From assembly GCF_007997085.1 (NCBI RefSeq), contig NZ_VORR01000035.1, forward strand, positions 1-43,630: a stretch of 43,630 nt of DNA, given 5' to 3'. Shown here piece by piece: positions 43,442 through 43,630 of the stretch (the first letter of the stretch is position 1; each line of letters begins with the position of its first letter). The DNA is from Polaribacter sp. IC066. GTDB lineage: Bacteria; Bacteroidota; Bacteroidia; Flavobacteriales; Flavobacteriaceae. The translations under genes and the position numbers were made by a program. The notes under the pieces are model-generated. The model made no database searches. It worked only from the letters and a program-made list of their open reading frames with translations, and was not told the DNA's origin.

Positions 43442-43630
43442 CAGGGCAAACTCACACTTTTTTTCCTTAAAAAAGCATTATAAATAGCTATTTTATAGTT
43501 GTTTAAGTTGTTTTAAAACCGTATATTATACTGATAATCAATACATTAACAGTATGAATCCAGATAGTAAAATAATAAGTATTTTTGGTAAGTTAGAAGA
43601 CCCTAGAAGCCATATAAATCAATTACATGA
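43442..43630 (+). mobile_element. ISAs1-family element, left end (truncated by window)
   Basis: A likely left terminal repeat starts CAGGGCAAACTCACACTTTT at 43442, as CAGGG is a common ISAs1 end, 112 bases before a transposase start. The rest of the element lies outside the window, so the other end and target duplication cannot be checked. The gap 43212-43441 holds no recognisable gene. Confidence 0.55.
43554..43630 (+). CDS. ISAs1-family transposase, N-terminal fragment
   Basis: ATG at 43554 opens MNPDSKIISIFGKLEDPRSH followed by INQLH, running off the window. The L-E-D-P-R-x(5)-L-H pattern is the N-terminal mark of ISAs1 (DDE_Tnp_ISAs1-associated) transposases, whose next block (not present here) is the ICAVICGADSW-like motif. 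Partial only because the window ends. Confidence 0.75.
   Translation, partial: MNPDSKIISIFGKLEDPRSHINQLH

Noticed and set aside
1..43630. CRISPR arrays, rRNA and tRNA genes
   Set aside because: No regularly spaced repeats and no recognisable tRNA arms or rRNA sequence were seen on reading; a covariance-model scan (tRNAscan-SE, Infernal) would be decisive.

Overview
This 43.6 kb window is AT-rich chromosomal DNA from a marine-type member of the Bacteroidota, most likely Flavobacteriaceae (Polaribacter/Tenacibaculum-like). Evidence: two proteins ending in the gliding-motility/type IX secretion 'type B' C-terminal domain; Bacteroidota-only conserved neighbours (long NusB, DUF1573, YajC, YbbR, CoaE, PUR-alpha-like DUF3276); several exact matches to the Bacteroidota promoter TTG-N18/19-TAnnTTTG; and little Shine-Dalgarno sequence. 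The genus is an inference. No rRNA, tRNA or CRISPR array was recognised by eye.

Layout. 1-460: edge of an IS630-like element, then non-coding DNA. 460-3574 (minus): small membrane protein, lgt, yidD, cysS. 4067-5980 (plus): meaB and a TraB/ChaN-like lipoprotein. 5981-8091: a decay zone, with a MITE-like palindromic element, a broken DUF1569 gene, intact holA, and a broken P-loop ATPase gene abutting holA. 8115-9605 (plus): stand-alone HsdR-N nuclease-like protein and a family-2 glycosyltransferase. 10008-16570 (minus): YciO/Sua5-type protein, OmpR-type response regulator and histidine kinase, coaE, ybbR, yajC, DUF1573 lipoprotein, nusB. 16718-18907 (plus): ABC exporter and PUR-alpha-like protein. 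19294-20816 (minus): isochorismate synthase and hotdog thioesterase, probably menaquinone synthesis. 20888-23541 (plus): pRiA4b ORF-3-type protein and an ABC-2 ATPase/permease pair. 23820-32019 (plus): two large secreted type-IX-sorted proteins. 32091-36862 (minus): rimP-nusA-infB. 37054-38793 (plus): universal stress protein, a lipocalin-like lipoprotein and its decayed tandem copy. 38836-39453 (minus): recR. 39772-41202 (plus): sodium/solute symporter. 41466-43630: a mobile, decaying end with a frameshifted IS1380 transposase, an outer-membrane-protein remnant and the start of an ISAs1 element.

Most of the window is ordinary housekeeping sequence. The most interesting signals are regulatory or evolutionary. 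First, an intrinsic-terminator-like hairpin lies in the rimP-nusA-infB leader just downstream of a consensus promoter, a possible attenuator. Second, four perfect 8-bp tandem repeats fill the gap between the histidine kinase stop and the response regulator start. Third, two unannotated pseudogenes flank holA. Fourth, degenerate copies of one dispersed repeat sit in two convergent intergenic regions. Fifth, the tandem type IX secreted pair carries internal ~100-residue repeats. I did not find clear evidence of a wholly new multi-gene system.
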